This document shows, in pieces, positions 61,901-64,000 of a DNA stretch of 64,000 nucleotides. The stretch lies in the NCBI GenBank assembly GCA_017590115.1, contig JAGGNK010013558.1, positions 13,133,752-13,197,751 on the forward strand. Reading direction: 5' to 3'. Each line of letters opens with the position of its first letter. Position 1 is the stretch's first letter. The notes beneath the pieces are model-generated. The model saw only the letters and a program-made list of their open reading frames with translations. It was not told where the DNA came from and did no database searches. A program made the position numbers and the translations under genes. Origin of the DNA: Montifringilla adamsi. Taxonomy: Eukaryota; Chordata; Aves; Passeriformes; Passeridae.

Positions 61901-64000
61901 GACAAATGCTCAGCAGTGTTTCTAAGGTCTCATCACCTCCAGTACAAGGCTGTTGGAGCATTGGGCAGGTACTGCTTGCTGGGGCAGAGGGGAGAGCAGA
62001 TTTTCTACAGAATTTTTTTGAATGGCAAGGGAAGAACTTATCCAGTCACCACATGAGCTTGTAAAGCCATCACTGTGTTTACCCAAGCATTCAGATGGGT
62101 GAACACCAAAGAAACGGATAAACACCTGCCACAAGAATGGTTTCTGCTTCTCAAAAAATCAGATCAAACACAGGAGAGGCTCTATTGCAGACTAAGTTAC
62201 AGCAACACGAGGACATCAGGGTCTCTGCTCTGCCTGCATCTGTCTGTGAGGGACAGATCCAAAGTTTATTTAGTCTTTCTTGCCTTCAGTACTTTCTATC
62301 TCAAGCACTTAGCTTCTATAGTCCATTGAGCTTGTAAAAACAATGTCATATCCCCCATAACAACATCACTTGGACTAACCAACACTGTCCTGACAGCCTC
62401 TGGTCAGGGCCCAGGCAGGCTGACAATATGCTTCCCATGCACATCCTTTGACAAAAACAGAAGCACTCAGTACTCAGGGCTTTCAAGCTGATATTTTCAC
62501 TCTAGCTTTAATCTCCAAAATCAATTAAAAGCAAAGCAAATAAACCCAAGAGATCATCTCCCCCTTACCCTGTTTCTTTCAGCTTCACAGGCAGGAGAAA
62601 ATATTATCCTTCATGATATCACATTGAAAGCACGTACCACAGATGGCTGTCACTCAGTCATTAAGTGCAGTTTTGCAATTCCACCTATCACTCCAAGAAC
62701 CAGGATGATTTGTGCATACTCGATGCATGAGCAACATACAGGAGCCATCCTGCATGAAAAGTCATTATAGATAAAACAGCCAGATCCCTGATAAGGCTTC
62801 AAAGGGGCTGGGAGTGTATTGCCTCCAAAAACACTGCCAGTCCCTCCTGAGATAAGTCCTGCTTGAACCTGACTTGCACCCAGGCTCAGCCAAGTTCGCC
62901 TTCACACTCCAGAGCTCTGCCTCTCGCTGCTGTGGCCAAAGAAACAATCGTGTCTGCAAAGCAAGGATGTCTGAACAGGGCAGAGGGAGAGCCCTTACAG
63001 CAAAATGCCTCTTGGGTCACACACCAAACAGACTTTTGTGAGCACAGGATGCAAAGGCAGAGGTTGTCAGAGCTGGTGGATTTCCACCTGACACTGAGCT
63101 GAGTTATTTTTCCTCAAGTCTTCACCTATGGGTGGTGCCAGGCACCATCTCCTGGGTAGTTTGCATGCAATGCTGCAAGACACCAGTGTTGAGTCATCCC
63201 ATTCATTGCACCTTACGCTGTGACCAGCCTGCTGAATTTTTTATTTGTGTGGATGCCTGTCCAATGAGCCTGTGAGTCACCACTCATAGAGAGCTGCCAG
63301 CCCCAACTACGAGGAGCATCTCATCCAAAAAGATGAAGTCTATTTCTTGCTACAAGAGAATGATCAACTAAACCTCATTGCATATCAAGTGCTGGAGGAG
63401 AGACGAGTATATCACAAGAAAGTTGATAGCAAAGCTTCTGTTTTGTTGGCATGTTTTATAAGAAACCATAATAATTCAGCAATATTTTAGATATCTGATA
63501 TTTTATGAAAGGAGCCACAGTAACAAAACTCCCATCCTCCTTAACACATCCATAACACATTTCTGAGCATTCCCTTAAACCAGAGCCGCAGAGACACCAG
63601 CTTGTTAATTATGTTAAGATAAAGGGGAAATTTGGCAATTAAGCTCCCATTTTTTGCATATGTCCCTGGTAGGCTTCTGATAGCACTGTCTGCTGCCTGA
63701 AGGCAGCATTCCCCACACGAGGTTTCCTGGAGACCCGCTGCTATGACTAAGCCTTCCATCACTGCCGTGTAATCACGAGCTCACACCGGGAGGTAAAGCT
63801 GCTCAGACTGTGGCCGCCATTGTGACTTGAACTTTTCTCACAGAGCATCTTAGGATGAGTTTCTCTGCTGCTGAAAGCTCAGCAAAGCAGATTTTAATGA
63901 CTCTGCCAGCAGGAGCTGGTGGAATTTTTTTGGCCCTTCATCTAAGGGAGGTGATTCTCAAGGACCTGTATGTGTGTGCTGGCTCTGGTGGTTGCAAAGG

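Larger units (their letters stand above)
48057..64000. other. No recognisable gene; A/C-rich + strand
   Basis: I found no exon that can be assigned to a known protein. The longest frame is 52806-53501 (+, 231 codons), with no domain, low-complexity composition and overlapping frames on both strands. The segment contains a (TA)n microsatellite at 53.8 kb, a CT-rich tract at 52.73 kb, an A-run at 56.7 kb, a small tandem duplication at 58.95 kb and a possible old CR1-like piece at 48.75 kb. The interval 63590-63780 has dense homeobox/POU-like motifs. The + strand is mostly A over T and C over G. The right edge is cut by the window. Confidence 0.55.

Overview
The window looks like vertebrate nuclear DNA, most probably from a bird. 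The evidence is a split, typical GT-AG spliced gene for a neurotrophin receptor, chicken-repeat-1 (CR1) LINE fragments of the kind found in birds, turtles and crocodilians, short introns, many microsatellites, and no densely packed reading frames. The species cannot be named from sequence alone. A turtle or crocodilian is not formally excluded.

The only protein-coding gene I can support is the 3' end of NTRK3 (TrkC, the neurotrophin-3 receptor tyrosine kinase), on the + strand. Positions 1-19114 read as its intron. A 159-nt exon at 19115-19273 encodes the middle of the kinase C-lobe. A 2867-nt intron follows, and the last coding exon (22141-22326) finishes the kinase domain and ends in the C-terminal PLC-gamma docking tyrosine tail. 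The upstream exons (ligand-binding domain, transmembrane segment, N-lobe, HRD and DFG motifs) lie outside the window or were not recognised.

Downstream of the stop codon, 22327 to about 36400 is best read as a very long 3' UTR or transcribed 3' flank. It ends at a good poly(A) signal at 36378-36383 with a U/GU-rich element behind it. It holds A-rich runs, short tandem duplications, a small CpG-rich segment with a 25-bp direct repeat (about 32590-32800), and an A-run next to a CR1 fragment.

From about 36.4 kb to 64 kb I see no recognisable gene. This half differs in base composition: the + strand is A/C-rich, whereas the NTRK3 half is G/T-rich. That is the expected mark of transcription from the opposite strand, so an unannotated minus-strand transcript converging on NTRK3 is the most interesting inference here. 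A CpG-enriched, Kozak-started minus-strand reading frame at 47.8-48.06 kb is one candidate exon. Several islands of homeodomain- and POU-like motifs are candidate conserved non-coding elements. No RNA genes, CRISPR arrays, bacterial operons or complete mobile elements were found.
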